Counted from the first letter of the stretch, positions 10,432-21,809 are shown. The stretch: DNA of 64,000 nucleotides from Schistosoma mansoni (GCF_000237925.1 NW_017386008.1:682001-746000), one strand, 5' to 3'. Translations and numbers: made by a program. The notes: generated from the sequence alone by a model not told the origin.

Positions 10432-10788
10432 AATTGACTTGGTATTGTTTACTTGAATCCTCACATTGGTGTTTAGGACTACAAGTAGTCGGTCTCTTAT
10501 TGGCACATATGCATCCTGTGTGTATTGCTTCGATATAACCTTAATTCACAAGCATTCTAAGCAAAGGTAGATAGTGGTTAGCAGCGGAATCCAGGACACC
10601 CGTTTCGTCCTATTTGGGACTCATCAACTGGGTTTACATTCATCTCAGAGTTGGTGTTCACTCTAGGACTCGAACCCAGTACCATTCACTTTAAACATCA
10701 TCGCGTTATCCACATAGCTACTGATTCTTGATAGGACGAAATGCGAGTCCTGGATCGCACTGCTAACCACTATCCATCTTTGCTTAAT
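10432..10788. repeat. SINE A inverted pair
   Basis: Minus-strand unit (10432 to about 10730): tail, hammerhead, tRNA-like part. It joins at about 10731 to only the 3' half of a plus-strand hammerhead (ATAGGACGAAATGCG, then CCACTATCCATCTTTGCTTA). Both 3' ends face out. The minus ribozyme has TTGATGA where CTGATGA is expected. Confidence 0.8.
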
Positions 10789-10820
10789 AACTTACTTTCA
10801 AACACATGGAAAATTTATTC

Positions 10821-11347
10821 TTTATTTTACTTATTTATTTAAACACATAAATATTGGTACAAGTAAGCACTAGATAAATATGCGCCGCACAAATCTCATT
10901 CGATTTGTGTGAGGGCTGTGATACTGCCCAGGTGCCCAGACTGAAGCAGGTGGTTTTCTTAGGGGACCACACCCGGAGCCTTTGACCTGAAGGTCTAGTC
11001 CACAAGGCAGTGGAGCATCGTAAGGAGGTACAGTCCCATGGTAGCCGGTGACCAACAGTTGGTTCATACGCCATTCGTTCCTTCAGGTTACTGGAGCCCA
11101 TGTGCACCATTGATTTGGAATGAGGGTTTTCCAACTCCCCTAGATGGATCCTCCACATCCACCAACCCGGTTAAAGCACCGGACATTCGCTTTTCGTCCT
11201 CTCACTTTTGTGAACAACACCCGTGGTACGAGAAGGCAGTGAGTAGGACTTCCCTGGCAGAGGCTATATACGCGTGGCCATATGAGAGCATTTCGAGAGG
11301 GAGAGCAGACTCTGCCCACTCTCGGCCGTACCAGGGCATTTGGGGGC
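10821..11347 (-). repeat. Retroposon D, reference copy with 13-bp TSD
   Basis: 527 bp bracketed by GGAAAATTTATTC (10808-10820 and 11348-11360). On the minus strand the element starts GCCCCCAAATGCCCTGGTAC and ends AATATTTATGTGTTTAAATA plus an A-rich tail. The TSD plus tail identify it as a retroposon (SINE or LINE 3' end). I saw no RT-like peptide. A hairpin ACAAATCTCATTCGATTTGT lies near the 3' end. Not matched to a named family. Confidence 0.85.
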
Positions 11348-11561
11348 GGAAAATTTATTCACTCAGTATTTAGTTTGTTCGGCTGGTTAAATTTGTTTAA
11401 TCTTAATTAATTAGTTGTTTATTAACTTAGTTTAATTAAATTAAAGTACAATTCTAAGCCAGCCAGGAACAGCTTCAAGGTTATTACACAAAAATACAAT
11501 CAGTATGGTGATTATCAACCTTACGACAGTTAATTGTATTGAGGGAAGTACCTACAAGATG

Positions 11562-11790
11562 TTACCAATAGATGTACTCACTTGTGAGTGCCGGAATGAA
11601 GTAACCGTGAATAAGTGCGAAGAAATACGAGATGGAATTATATTTCGCCTCACTGCTTGTTAGGGTTAGTACCCAGGTTGGTTTTCTATATATAGATCTC
11701 TGTAAAAAAAAACTATCCGACCTTCTTTTCAATCGGACATCAAGGAAATGAAATCCCTCGTTTGCCTCTGTTTCATTAATTGTCACCCTT
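11562..11790 (-). mobile_element. Penelope-like element fragment, RT end (left arm of inverted pair)
   Basis: On the minus strand EANEGFHFLDVRLKRRSD and SIYRKPTW are hallmarks of the PLE reverse transcriptase after the YVDD region. Positions 11741-11770 are an exact 30-bp inverted copy of 11812-11841, separated by 41 bp. Two PLE copies therefore meet head-to-head, 3' ends outward, as in the SINE pairs. Confidence 0.78.
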
Positions 11791-11811
11791 CAATTCAGTT
11801 CACGTAGAAAG

Positions 11812-12870
11812 CAGAGGCAAACGAGGGATTTCATTTCCTTGNNNNNNNNNNNNNNNNNNNNNNNNNNNNNNNNNNNNNNNNNNNNNNNNNNNNNNNNNNN
11901 NNNNNNNNNNNNNNNNNNNNNNNNNNNNNNNNNNNNNNNNNNNNNNNNNNNNNNNNNNNNNNNNNNNNNNNNNNNNNNNNNNNNNNNNNNNNNNNNNNNN
12001 NNNNNNNNNNNNNNNNNNNNNNNNNNNNNNNNNNNNNNNNNATTGTCTTACTCTTCCACCCCCCCCAGCTTCAATCCACAGATACACACACACAAACAAA
12101 CCCCAAAAAAAAACCGCCGAAAGTACAAAAGAAAAATCTTTTCATGAATATGGAATTTAAAGGAGATACGGCTGCTTAAATCCTAAATAAATGGATTTCA
12201 AAACGTTTTACTCAGCTAAGCTCCGAATTGTTTTCTCAAGCCCACCTACCATTCATGGATGTGTTCAGGATAAACTTCCACGTTAGGTCACATCAATGTG
12301 CATCTGTAAATTTAATTGCTCATGTGGAGCAGGTCAAATTGGCCTGACAAAGCGATCGCTTTCCAAACGCACCTCAGAACACTATCCTGTACGGCTTTTA
12401 AAAAAAGGAATGCAAAACAATTACCAATTCAATACAGGACCATTTAGTCAACTATGAACACATCACTTCAAAGGAGTCTTCTCTTTTGAAGTAATCTACA
12501 CAGTCAAAGGAATTGAATCGAAGGGTAATCGAATCAAAATCTCATGCACTACCGAGGCATTAGGAATCTACGGACTCAAGCGTGAACTTTGAGTTCAGAA
12601 ACAATACGTATGACCTCTTATCTTTCCTTGGTCCCAATTTCCTTTTGTAGAATATTCTGTAATCAGTTATTATTACCTTTAAACAAGTTTTCTTGATTAT
12701 TATGACCTATATGTTTATCTTTTTTCTTCATATCTATCAATGGGACAATTACCCTTTATAATTCAGACTGGTAGATTATTTCCATACTTATATTCTTCTG
12801 TTACCCCTTGATTATCGCGTAACCTCACATGGAAATATGATTCTCGAACCAATTTGTGACGTAACCTTTC
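11812..12870 (+). mobile_element. Penelope-like element, RT to GIY-YIG (right arm of inverted pair)
   Basis: After EANEGFHFL (11812-11841) and an assembly gap, the plus strand encodes SKRFTQLSSELFSQAHLP (about 12190-12250) and a GIY-YIG start (CSCGAGQIGLTKRSLSKRTS, about 12314-12373). Then comes the PLE C-terminus (TEALGIYGLKREL, about 12548-12590). Frames are broken several times. The 3' limit is uncertain, between about 12600 and 12900. PLE insertion uses RT plus GIY-YIG; this copy is inactive. Confidence 0.75.
11842..12041. other. Assembly gap (200 N)
   Basis: Run of N immediately next to the 30-bp inverted arms of the PLE pair. Confidence 0.99.
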
Positions 12871-12924
12871 TATCCTTCTATAGACATATATTTTCCATAT
12901 GAGAATGTACAGCCTAAGTAAATG

Positions 12925-13175
12925 ATTTTGTTAAACATTAACACCGTTAGATGTCGGTTCAATAATCTAGGGGTTAACAGTTCGCGCACCAAACCGAAGG
13001 TCCTGATGTCGTGACCCTTTTAGTACAGAATCGTGGATGCTTACTGCTGAGGAATTGCATACCAGGACCAAACGACTCTCCAGCTTTTTCCAAGTTTCCA
13101 ACTATGGTCTAGCTTAGATCAACTTATGAATTCAACTATTACAATCATTACAATCTCCATAACTCCCCCCCATTC
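12925..13175 (+). repeat. Old SINE B copy
   Basis: Diverged but full in order: ACATTAACACCGTTAGATG, tRNA-like head, hammerhead relic (CTGAGGAATTG, GGACCAAA), 3' part GGTCTAGCTTAGATCA and tail CAATCTCCATAACTCCCCCC. The ribozyme is dead (GAAA altered). Confidence 0.7.
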
Positions 13176-13785
13176 TAATGAGAATATAATTTATTTTATG
13201 GGCAATTAATTTCATAACTTTTTGTACATCCATTAATCTCTCTATATGTATGTATGTGTGTGTATGTTTTTCTATGGGTTAGTAATTATCCATTTGTAAG
13301 AGAAAGTTCCTATAAAGGAAAGATGTGTTTATGATCTGACGAATAGTTAATCATGCTTGATTGAACTTATGTCTTTTCATCTAGGGTAGTACACATTTAA
13401 GCCCCCCCCCACACACACACATACATACACACATGCATACATATACAGTTACACACACACATACAGAGTAATAAAAAGTTCCCGTCCCAAATTGTCTTAT
13501 AACTTATTTACAACATATAATATATGTTCCTTTTTTGGTTGTTAATTCAAATGTAATGGGATAGTGACAATTTTAATTTTTGTCAAAAGAGTATCTTGGT
13601 AACTACTATGAATTTATTATGTAATCAATGTTGTATCTATATGGTTGAAAAGTTCATTTATTTATTTGTAGTTGCTAGGATATAAAATTTAATATGAGTT
13701 TTAATTCAATAAATCATTACTGTTAAATGGTATTCATCATAAATAAGAAAACCTATAAATCATTTGTTATATTTATTATTATTTA
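13176..13785. other. Low-complexity intron
   Basis: AT-rich, with TGTATG repeats near 13245-13266 and a C9 run followed by CA repeats (13402-13463). No gene recognised. Confidence 0.6.
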
Positions 13786-13826
13786 TTTGAACACATAAAT
13801 ATTGGTACAAGGAGGCACTATATACA

Positions 13827-14228
13827 GATTACTTTACTTACTTTACTTATTTACGCCTGTTACCCCTCGTTGAGGAGCGTAGGCCGCTCACTAGTATTCT
13901 CCATCCAACTCTGTCCTGGCCAATCCTTTCCAGTTCCTTCTAGTTGTTATTCATTCTTTTCATATCTGCTTCCATTTCCGGGCGTAATGTGTTCTTTGGC
14001 CTTCCTCTTCTCCGCTTCCCTTCCGGATTCCAAGTTAGGGATTTCCTTGTAATGTACATTGGTGATTTCCTTAATGTATGTCCTATCCACTCCGCCTGTA
14101 GCTCTTCTATGGTTACTGCCGGTCCCAAGCCCGAGTAAAGGAGGAGGATTGGGCATGGGGTTAGCGACCCCATCCCGTAGAAACGCTAACTAGCTAAAAA
14201 ACGCTAACCAGAAAAAATAATTCAAACC
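13827..14228. mobile_element. RTE-1 inverted composite
   Basis: 13827-14090 is the minus-strand RTE-1 3' end (TTTACTTACTTTACTTATTT repeat, [16 protein letters not shown] C-terminus). 14091-14228 is plus-strand RTE-1 5' UTR starting at CTCCGCCTGTAGCTC, equal to 57991 onward. It includes the hairpin TGGGGTTAGCGACCCCA. Flanks share ATATAC. The pattern fits twin priming with the second primer annealing in the 5' UTR. Confidence 0.8.
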
Positions 14229-14248
14229 ATATACATATGCGCCATACA

Positions 14249-15100
14249 GTCAGTCAGCTACAACGTAGGACCAGGCACATATATGCATCGGTCCAAGTTG
14301 CCATACCTCGTTAGCACAACAAGATGAACACCGGATTCATAGAAGTAGTTAATTTAGTGGTGGTAATATATAAAAGATAGGTTGTATATAAAGATATAGC
14401 ATAGGAAGGAAGAAAGTTATGAAGCAATTTTAATCTCAAGGTTTAAGAGATGACAGAAAGTGTATACACCTACGGGATTGTGATCGATTCTGAGCCATGT
14501 CAACCAGAATCTCCAACCATTAGTTACGATAGTCGCGCGGACCCCAACCAGGTAGTCTGCATCTGCCAACATGGCTCAGGCTAGAAGTTAGTGACTTCAA
14601 ACACTGATGCCATGCTTTGGTTTGGCCGCCCCTAACTCTATTCCAACCGTCCCCAATACTAGTCATCATAGCGCGTCGTGGTAATCTGTGTTCAGGCATA
14701 CGTAACACATGGCCCAACCATCTCAGTCGATGAAGATTCATCACCTCATCAACTGATTTACCATCGTTCCCTAATACCCTGCGTCTAACCTCACTATTAC
14801 TTACCCGGTTATCCCAGCAGATGCGAGCAATATTTCTAAGGCATCTGTGGTCAAATACTAGTAACTTACGAGTATCTTCTACTCTTAATGGCCATGTTTC
14901 ACAGCCATAAAGTAGAACAGAGCGAACTGATGCGCAGTATACTCGTCCCTTAATTGATAGACGGATATCTCATCTTCGCTACAGGTGACGTAAGTTGGCA
15001 AAAGCCAAACGAGCTTTTTGAATCCGTGATGAGATTTCGTCAGACACCAACCCATTAGGGCTGATCAGACTTCCAAGATAAGTGAAGTTGTCGACGCGTT
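14249..15100 (-). mobile_element. RTE-2 3' fragment with 12-bp TSD
   Basis: 852 bp, 5'-truncated, flanked by ATGCGCCATACA (14237-14248, 15101-15112). The 3' end has GTCA/GACT tetranucleotide repeats. The minus strand encodes NLHRLRWLGHVLRMPEHRLP and LPGWGPRDYRN, the C-terminal zone of the RTE-2 polyprotein. In-frame stops are present upstream. Confidence 0.87.
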
Positions 15101-15966
15101 ATGCGCCATACAAATCTCATTTGATTTGTGTGAAGGCTTGGATACTACCCGGGTGCCCAAACCGAAGCAGGTGGTTTTCTTAGGGGACCACACCCGGAGC
15201 CTTTGACCTAAAGATCTGATCCACAAGGCGTCGGAGCATCGTGAGGAGATGCAGCCCCATGGTAGCTGGTGACCAACGATTCATTCATACGCCATTTGTT
15301 CCCTCAGGATACTGGAGCCAGCCCATGTGCATCATTGGTTTGGAATTAGGGTTTTCCAACTCCCCTAGGTGAATATTCCGTGTCCACCAAACCGATTAAA
15401 GCACCGGACATTTGCTTTTCGTCTTCTGACTTTCGTAAACAACGTCCGTAGTGCGAGAGGGCAGTGAGTAGGACTTCCCTGACAGAGGCTATATACACAT
15501 GACCGTGTGAGAACATTTCGAGAGAGAGAGAGAGTTATACAACATATTTATCGTGTAATGTACGAGAACTTGGTTGGGGACAACCAATTTGTTTTATGCA
15601 AAATTACAGAATATCTTGATAATATATGATAACCGTACACTGAATGCTTTATTTGCAAATTTCTATCATTTTTTTCCATCCACAATTCCTTTCTATTTTT
15701 CCCTCCTATCTTCTTCAACTCGATCGTCTTAACCTTCTGGTGCCAGGTTTTTCACTTCTTATTGGTGCTACATACTACTTATGTCTGTGAACATAAGTAG
15801 CATACAACACAATCTTACAACTTGAAACTCTGGAGTTGTATTATGGTCACAAAACTGTAAAGTATTCTTACACTTTTATCGGATATTAATCGATAATAGA
15901 TATCATCTAGAAAATAAATAACTATTGTTCGTTGTGATGTTTGTATTATTTGCAGAAGATTGATCA

Positions 15967-16110
15967 TAGTTGAAAGCATGAGTCAATTGAAGTTATACCA
16001 TCAAGGAAAACCTGGAAGTACTGGACGGCTGTTTCGTCCTATTGTGGGACTCCTTAACAGTGCGCATTCACGATCTCACCTCTCAAGATTCGAACCACGA
16101 AATCCCTTCT
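15967..16110. repeat. SINE B inverted pair (minimal) with 12-bp TSD
   Basis: Minus-strand SINE B 3' end plus hammerhead plus start of the tRNA head, then only the last nucleotides of a plus-strand copy (AAATCCCTTCT). Bracketed by GAAGATTGATCA (15955-15966, 16111-16122). Confidence 0.82.
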
Positions 16111-16211
16111 GAAGATTGATCAGTTTGAAGACAGTTCGTTAATAGTGGAAAGTTGTTGGAATATTTGTTGTTACGATTTAGAATAATTTTTTATAGATCG
16201 TAGTGAGAATA

Positions 16212-16560
16212 AGTTCACTTAGTATTGTTTGTTTGAATTTTCCCATTGGTATTTAGGACTGTAATTGATTAGTCTCTTATTAGCATATGTGGATCTTGTG
16301 TGTATTGCTTCGATATTGCCTTAATTCATAAGTATTCTAAGCAAAGATGGATAGTGGTTAGCAGTGGAATCCAGCACACACGTTTCTTCCTACTAGGTCT
16401 CAGTAGCTAAGTAGATAACGCGATAGTGTTTGAAGCCTACGGTACTGGGTTAGAGTCCTAGAGTGAACACCAACTCTGAGATGCAGGTAAATCCAGCTGA
16501 TGTGTCGTAAATAGAACGAAACGCGTATCCTAGATTTCACTACTGACCACTATCCATCTT
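16212..16560. repeat. SINE A inverted pair
   Basis: Minus-strand tail and 3' half of the hammerhead (16212 to about 16393), then a plus-strand tRNA-like head and hammerhead (about 16396-16560). The plus ribozyme core is mutated (CTGATGT). Confidence 0.8.
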
Positions 16561-16594
16561 TACTTATCATGTAATAAATTGTTGGTGATAATAT

Positions 16595-16936
16595 GCTTAC
16601 TTACTTACTTACGCCTGTTACCCCTCGTGTAGGAGCATAGGCTGCTCACCAGCATTCTCCATCCAACTCTTCTCCTGGCCAATCCTTTCCAGTTCCTTCT
16701 AGTTGTTATTCATTCTTTTCATATTTGCTTCTATTTCCCGACGTAGTGTTTTTTTTGACCTTCCTCTTTTCCGCTTCCTTTCAGGATTCCAAGTTAGGGA
16801 TTGCCTTGTAATGCACATTAGTGATTTCCTTAATGTATGTCCTATCCACTTCCAACGTCTTTTCTTAATTTCCTCTTCAGCTAGAAGCTGGTTTGTCCTC
16901 TCCCTTTAAATGCTGTTGATGATAGTATCCGGCCAT
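16595..16936 (-). mobile_element. RTE-1 3' fragment with 11-bp TSD
   Basis: 5'-truncated minus-strand RTE-1, from the CTTACTTACTTACTTACG tail to a point in the region coding for the final RT-linked domain. Flanked by GGTGATAATAT (16584-16594, 16937-16947). Confidence 0.87.
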
Positions 16937-16947
16937 GGTGATAATAT

Positions 16948-17404
16948 ACAGTCAATTATATCTTGACCAACAATAGAAAAAAATGGTCCCATCTAAATTC
17001 CATTATTAGTCACAAGATATAACTAAAGTTCTTCATTTATTACCCTAATACATTATCTAACTACATTAGTTATATTTGACCTTTATAATGCATGTGTAGT
17101 TTAGATAATAAAATGACCAACATTACCAAATATTCACGTACAACATGCTTATCTAATTACATAAATGTCACATAGACTCCTGTCAAGTTTTTTCCTATTG
17201 CGATCAGACAAGTTTGGATGGTAGATTAGTGTCTGTCTATATTTCTGTATGTTCGTTGAATGTGTCTACTCTTGTATGTGTATGTATGTATGTGTGTGTG
17301 TGGCCTCGAGTATTTCTTGGCTACATGTATGTGTTTGACCCTATGATGTGTGTTTGTATATCCTTCGTTAAATATAACTATTTGCAAATACTTAGTTACA
17401 AATG
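16948..17404. other. Unassigned intron sequence
   Basis: AT-rich, with a TGTATG/TG run near 17276-17301. No gene or known repeat seen. Confidence 0.5.
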
Positions 17405-17845
17405 ATTGATCACTGGGTGGTAATCAATTTTACATATGTCGAGATCCTTCTTAGTGTAGATAGAATCCTATCAACCAAGTTGCAAGGTGACTCGACATTA
17501 AGTGCACTATGTTGAGATAAGATGTTGGTTAGAGATAGTCAGTAGGGAACCCTGAACCTAGGTTTCCTGATACTTGACACTCGTCAGCAAGGTGTACCTG
17601 TAATCTTGAGGGAACTGACATACATGACATTGATCACCACCCAGTAATCAATCAATTGTAAATATATCTCAGTCCCAGATAGCTGAGTGGTAACGCCTCT
17701 GACTACGAAGCTGGAATACACGGGATCGAATCTGTCAGGGAAGATCAGTGTCTTCAAGATTACAGGTACATCTTGCTGACGAGTGCCAAGTAGCACGAAG
17801 CCTAGATTCAGGATTTCCTGTTGATTAACTCCAACTACCAATATT
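17405..17845. repeat. SINE C inverted pair
   Basis: Minus-strand family C (17405 to about 17620, including a hammerhead with CACTCGTCAG) is joined to a plus-strand unit (about 17621-17845). The plus unit holds the leader GACATTGATCACCACCCAGT, the tRNA-like head AGCTGAGTGGTAACGCCTCT, B box and hammerhead CTGACGAGTGCCAAGTAGCA. No clear TSD found. Confidence 0.78.
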
Positions 17846-18091
17846 TAGTGTGATATTCATTTATACAAATAAAAAGAAATGACTAACTTGTTTCTATGAT
17901 TATCAAGTTTATAATTGAGATGATTATTTGACATTTACAACACAGACCATTATCAGTATAACGAACATGATACAATACCAATCAGCTGTTTCATTTTATT
18001 TTATAATTTTATACTTGTATGTATATACAATTCTGTGTCAATGATCGAATCTAAAAGTCAGTTCATAATGTCAACTACCTTTGACCTAAAC

Positions 18092-18395
18092 ATCTTTTCA
18101 TAGTTGAAAGCGTGAGTCAATTGAAGCTAGACCACCAGGGAAACCCTGGAAGCACTGGACGGCCAACTCGTCCTATTATGAGACTCCTCAACAGTGAGCA
18201 TTCACGATGAAGCACTCGCTAGATTCGAACCCAGGATCTAGCAGTCTCGCGCCAGAGCACTTTCTGGCATCTAACGGTGTTAATGTCTAACGTCAACTGA
18301 TCCACGAAGTTGAGCAACCGTTCACCAATTGTCTTCAGTGAGTTCCTATTTCCCAACAGACCTTGTTGAACTTCACTGGTCACTGCTTGTCACAT
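18092..18395 (-). repeat. SINE B with internal deletion
   Basis: 3' end TTTTCATAGTTGAAAGCGTG, hammerhead and tRNA head are present. Part of the A-box zone is missing (GAGCACTTT joins CTGGCATC). It continues into the 5' leader and ends in GGTCACTGCTTGTCAC. Confidence 0.78.
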
Positions 18396-18939
18396 CTTTT
18401 CTTATTATTATCGTTTATCAAGAGGTTTGTGGAGTGTTCATTAAGAACAGAAGAGTTGTCAAGTACTGATTGGCGTTTATCCAACAGCGTAAATTAAAAG
18501 AAATCGGTGAAATATTAATAATTCAATTTGCATTCTAATGTTTATGTGTATCATGCTCATCACAGTATCTGAACGCTCTTTAACCTGTATGTCTTATAGA
18601 AAAGGTTCAGTAGGTACGTACTTCTTAGTTACTCCAAAATTCTCAATAAACCTCTATTTAGTAATTTAGGATTCTTAATAACTCTCCATCTATATCGAAA
18701 ACATCGGACAGCTTTCTTCCATTACGAGATTCCTCAGTATTACGCACCTATGACCCCACCGATCATCGAAACCACGACCTTCAGGTCTGTAGATCACTTA
18801 GCCGAAATCCAACGATATACTTGTTGTACTTAAGTCATTAGCATACAATCCCCCTTTGTTGTCTGAAATGGATAACTGTCTCACACCCGATATGGTTGAT
18901 ATTGACTAGTCACAGCTTTTCATGAGAACTCCTGAAATG

Positions 18940-18984
<45 letters not shown>

Positions 18985-19790
18985 CATGCGACTCTACCTA
19001 GTCGGTGATCCTTGCTAGACAATTAAGAATGATGGACATAGCATACTGCATGGATCAGAGATATACAAGATCTATGGGTATCTAGATTTGTGAGTGTGAT
19101 TGTGTGAGATTAAAGAATACTCTGCTGTGTGAAATACTTATAAGATGTCGTTCTAATTCTTTTTAAATAATTGGTTCGTTATACTGGCTAGTAGGTTTCC
19201 CTCACAGTTTAGTCTTTGAAAGTTTACTTTGTGTAATTCTTCACCGTACACTAAATTTAGATCCAATGACTTACATTCACCAACTTCATTCAATTATCAA
19301 TGATGATTACGACGATGGAAACGGTTGCTAATGGAGTTCAACCTAGTCGGGTGTAACGACAGATATTATAACACCAAATGATTATTGCACATCGTTGACT
19401 GCACTTATGGATGTAGAGCTTTTAGATAAAGTCTTTATCACCCTTAACGTCTATCTTAGTTTCATACATAAGGAAATCACATATCTAACTAAATATTCAT
19501 TTTTATCATAGAGTTAATTAGTCATTATTGTTATTATTATTAACTCATTACCAGGTACCAATTCATGTATTTGGTTTCGAGCCACATTAAGTATGAGGCC
19601 TAGTGATACTATTCGGTTGCCCAAACCGAAGTAGACAAAGCGGGTTTCAAACTTCTGACTTACTGACTGAAACTCGAAAGCCTTTTATCATTGAGCCACT
19701 GCATCACCATCAATTTGTCATACTGACAATATAGTTTCCAATGGAAGTTCAGTTGAATCAGATTGACAAAGTATATTTTTTAATCATCAA
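18396..19790. other. Intron with old repeat relics and an AT microsatellite
   Basis: A diverged minus-strand SINE B relic lies at about 18700-18900 (ACATCGGACAGCTTTCTTCC, GAGATTCCTCAGTATTACG). An (AT)n array occupies about 18940-18982. The rest is unassigned. No gene seen. Confidence 0.55.
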
Positions 19791-19794
19791 GGAT

Positions 19795-19990
19795 TGGTCG
19801 AGGTTAGACATTAACACCGTTGAATGTCGACTCAGTGGTCTAGATGTTGAGCGTTCACGCACGAGACCGTGGCCCTGAGTTCGAATCCCTCGAGAGGACT
19901 CGTAGTTGCGCGCTCCTGAGGACGAAAAAGCCGACCAATGCTTCCAAGTTTTCAATAGTGGTCTAACATCAATCGCTTCATGATCTCAAT
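19795..19990 (+). repeat. Old SINE B copy, ribozyme partly deleted
   Basis: Leader and tRNA-like head are readable (TTAGACATTAACACCGTTGA, GAGTTCGAATCC). The hammerhead lost stem II between CTGAGGA and CGAAAAA. Confidence 0.68.
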
Positions 19991-20080
19991 TTTTGATTAA
20001 CGAAATAACATGTGTGTATCACTCAAATTTATAAAGTTTTTTTAATATTGTGGTTCGAATCTAACAAAAAATAGAATTCT

Positions 20081-20564
20081 TAGCAAATATAGATAGTGGC
20101 TAGCAGTGGAATCCAGAATACGCGTTTCGTTCTATTAGGGACTCATCAGCTGGATGGACCTGCATCTCACAGTTGATGTTCACTCTGGGACTCGATCCCA
20201 GTACTTTTTCTTATAATGCGTGTGAATTAAGGCAATATCGAACAGTATATATCGCACAGTATACACATATGCCAATAAGAGACTGAATAATTGCAATCCT
20301 AAATATCAATGGGAAGATTCAAACAAACAATACTAAATGAATTTAAACTTCATCCCATCTCACAAGCAAGTGGATATCAAGACTCAGTAGTTAAGTGGTT
20401 AACACGATGTCGTTTGAAGCGAAAGGTGCTGGGCTCGAGCCCCCAGATTGAACATCAACAAGTCTGAGATGCAGATACATCCAGTTGACGAGTTCCAAAT
20501 AGGACGAAGTGACGCGCGTCAAACTGGATTCCACTACTAACCACTATCCATCTTTACTTACCAT
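20081..20564. repeat. SINE A inverted pair with 12-bp TSD
   Basis: Minus-strand hammerhead and tRNA head (20081-20205), then a plus-strand tail-to-ribozyme unit (20206-20564). The 12-bp duplication AAATAGAATTCT lies at 20069-20080 and 20565-20576. In the plus copy the tail precedes the tRNA head, so its template was a head-to-tail multimer. Minus ribozyme core CTGATGA and GAAA are intact; the plus copy has TTGACGA. Confidence 0.87.
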
Positions 20565-20576
20565 AAATAGAATTCT

Positions 20577-21440
20577 ATTTTCATTTATTGTTATTAATAT
20601 TACAATACTATAACAGATCTTGGATTTGAACTTTACCATTCCTAATCATTTTTTTAAGCAAATAATATTGTTTTAGTTTTCGGTAAATAAACATTTTCAT
20701 TTCATACACACAACACACACACGTATTGGTGGCGTTCTACTAACCTTTTTAATGGTCACATTCTTTCGTTCTCTTTCCACACCCCACCCTCTCCCCTACA
20801 CACACATGCATACACATATAAATGCACAGACAGATGGAGATGAATTTTTGTGAGTTCCTAATCGATTTTTTTGTCTATATTCCCAATCCTAACATTAGAT
20901 GTGTTACTATGATCTTTTTTTTAACGTACACCATATGCACACGTGTCCAATATTGTAGTTACGTATGTATCTATATAAACAAATATACCTACCACCCTAC
21001 ATACATACGATAGAAATAATCACGGCAATAGGTCCATTTCTTTTGTAACTTTAATACATTTATTATTCGACTAGACATTACCTGTCATGGTTACCATTCT
21101 AAAGAGAGAGAGAGAGTGAGAGAGTGAATTATAGACATATAAATAGATAGACAGATCTCTTCTGTAACAGTACAGTACATATTGCACACACACTGTTTTA
21201 TATAGGTGTAGGTGAGTCATAATTTTATGGTTGGTTATCAACAAAATTATTCATCTATCATAACTCAAATAGTAAAAAAGTAGTATGTGTAAAATATGTC
21301 TAAAAATCTCGGTATTTTATCTGCTATGTAGGTATGTATGTATGTATGTATGTGTGTATGTGTGTGCATGTATGTGTGCATGTGTATTGGCATAATAATC
21401 CGTTCTTATACTATTCATAAATTGGCCAAACTTATACATC
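20577..21440. other. Unassigned intron with microsatellites
   Basis: CA-rich runs near 20706-20820, GA repeats (21101-21125) and (TATG)n near 21329-21380. The open frames here are low-complexity. Confidence 0.55.
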
Positions 21441-21441
21441 T

Positions 21442-21683
21442 CTGAAGGGGATTTGTGGAGATTTCAGTATTTTTCAAAGTTGAAATCATGAGTCAATTGA
21501 AGCTAGATCACCATCGAAAACCTGGAAGCACTGGATGGCCGTTTCGTCCTATTATGAGACTCCTCATCAGTGCGCATCCACGAACCCGCTCTCGCGAGAT
21601 TCGAACCCAGGACCTACCAGTCTCAAGCCGAAGCCCTTAACCGATAGACCACTGAGCTGGCATCCAGCGGTGTTAATGTCTCT
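21442..21683 (-). repeat. SINE B, 5'-truncated
   Basis: Complete 3' tail (GAAGGGGATTTGTGGAGATT), 3' body, hammerhead and tRNA head, ending at GGTGTTAATGTCT. Confidence 0.8.
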
Positions 21684-21809
21684 ATTTATGAACTTGACCA
21701 TAAACAATACCCCTTCCAGCCATAGTAACATGATGAAGCTTAATAGGCTCTTCTGAAGAAGAATGCTACATGGAAGCACAGTACAACTACCGGGGCTCGA
21801 TAGTTGTTT

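Larger units (their letters stand above)
13786..15540 (-). repeat. Retroposon D carrying two nested LINE insertions
   Basis: Segments 13786-13826 (A-rich 3' end), 14229-14248 and 15101 to about 15540 add up to one minus-strand D element. It was interrupted first or second by an RTE-1 composite (13827-14228) and by RTE-2 (14249-15100). At 15101 the D sequence resumes exactly at the RTE-2 target duplication. Confidence 0.85.

Noticed and set aside
18940-18982. AT array considered as a cruciform or replication element
   Set aside because: Plain (AT)n microsatellites are common in this AT-rich genome; no further structure supports a function.
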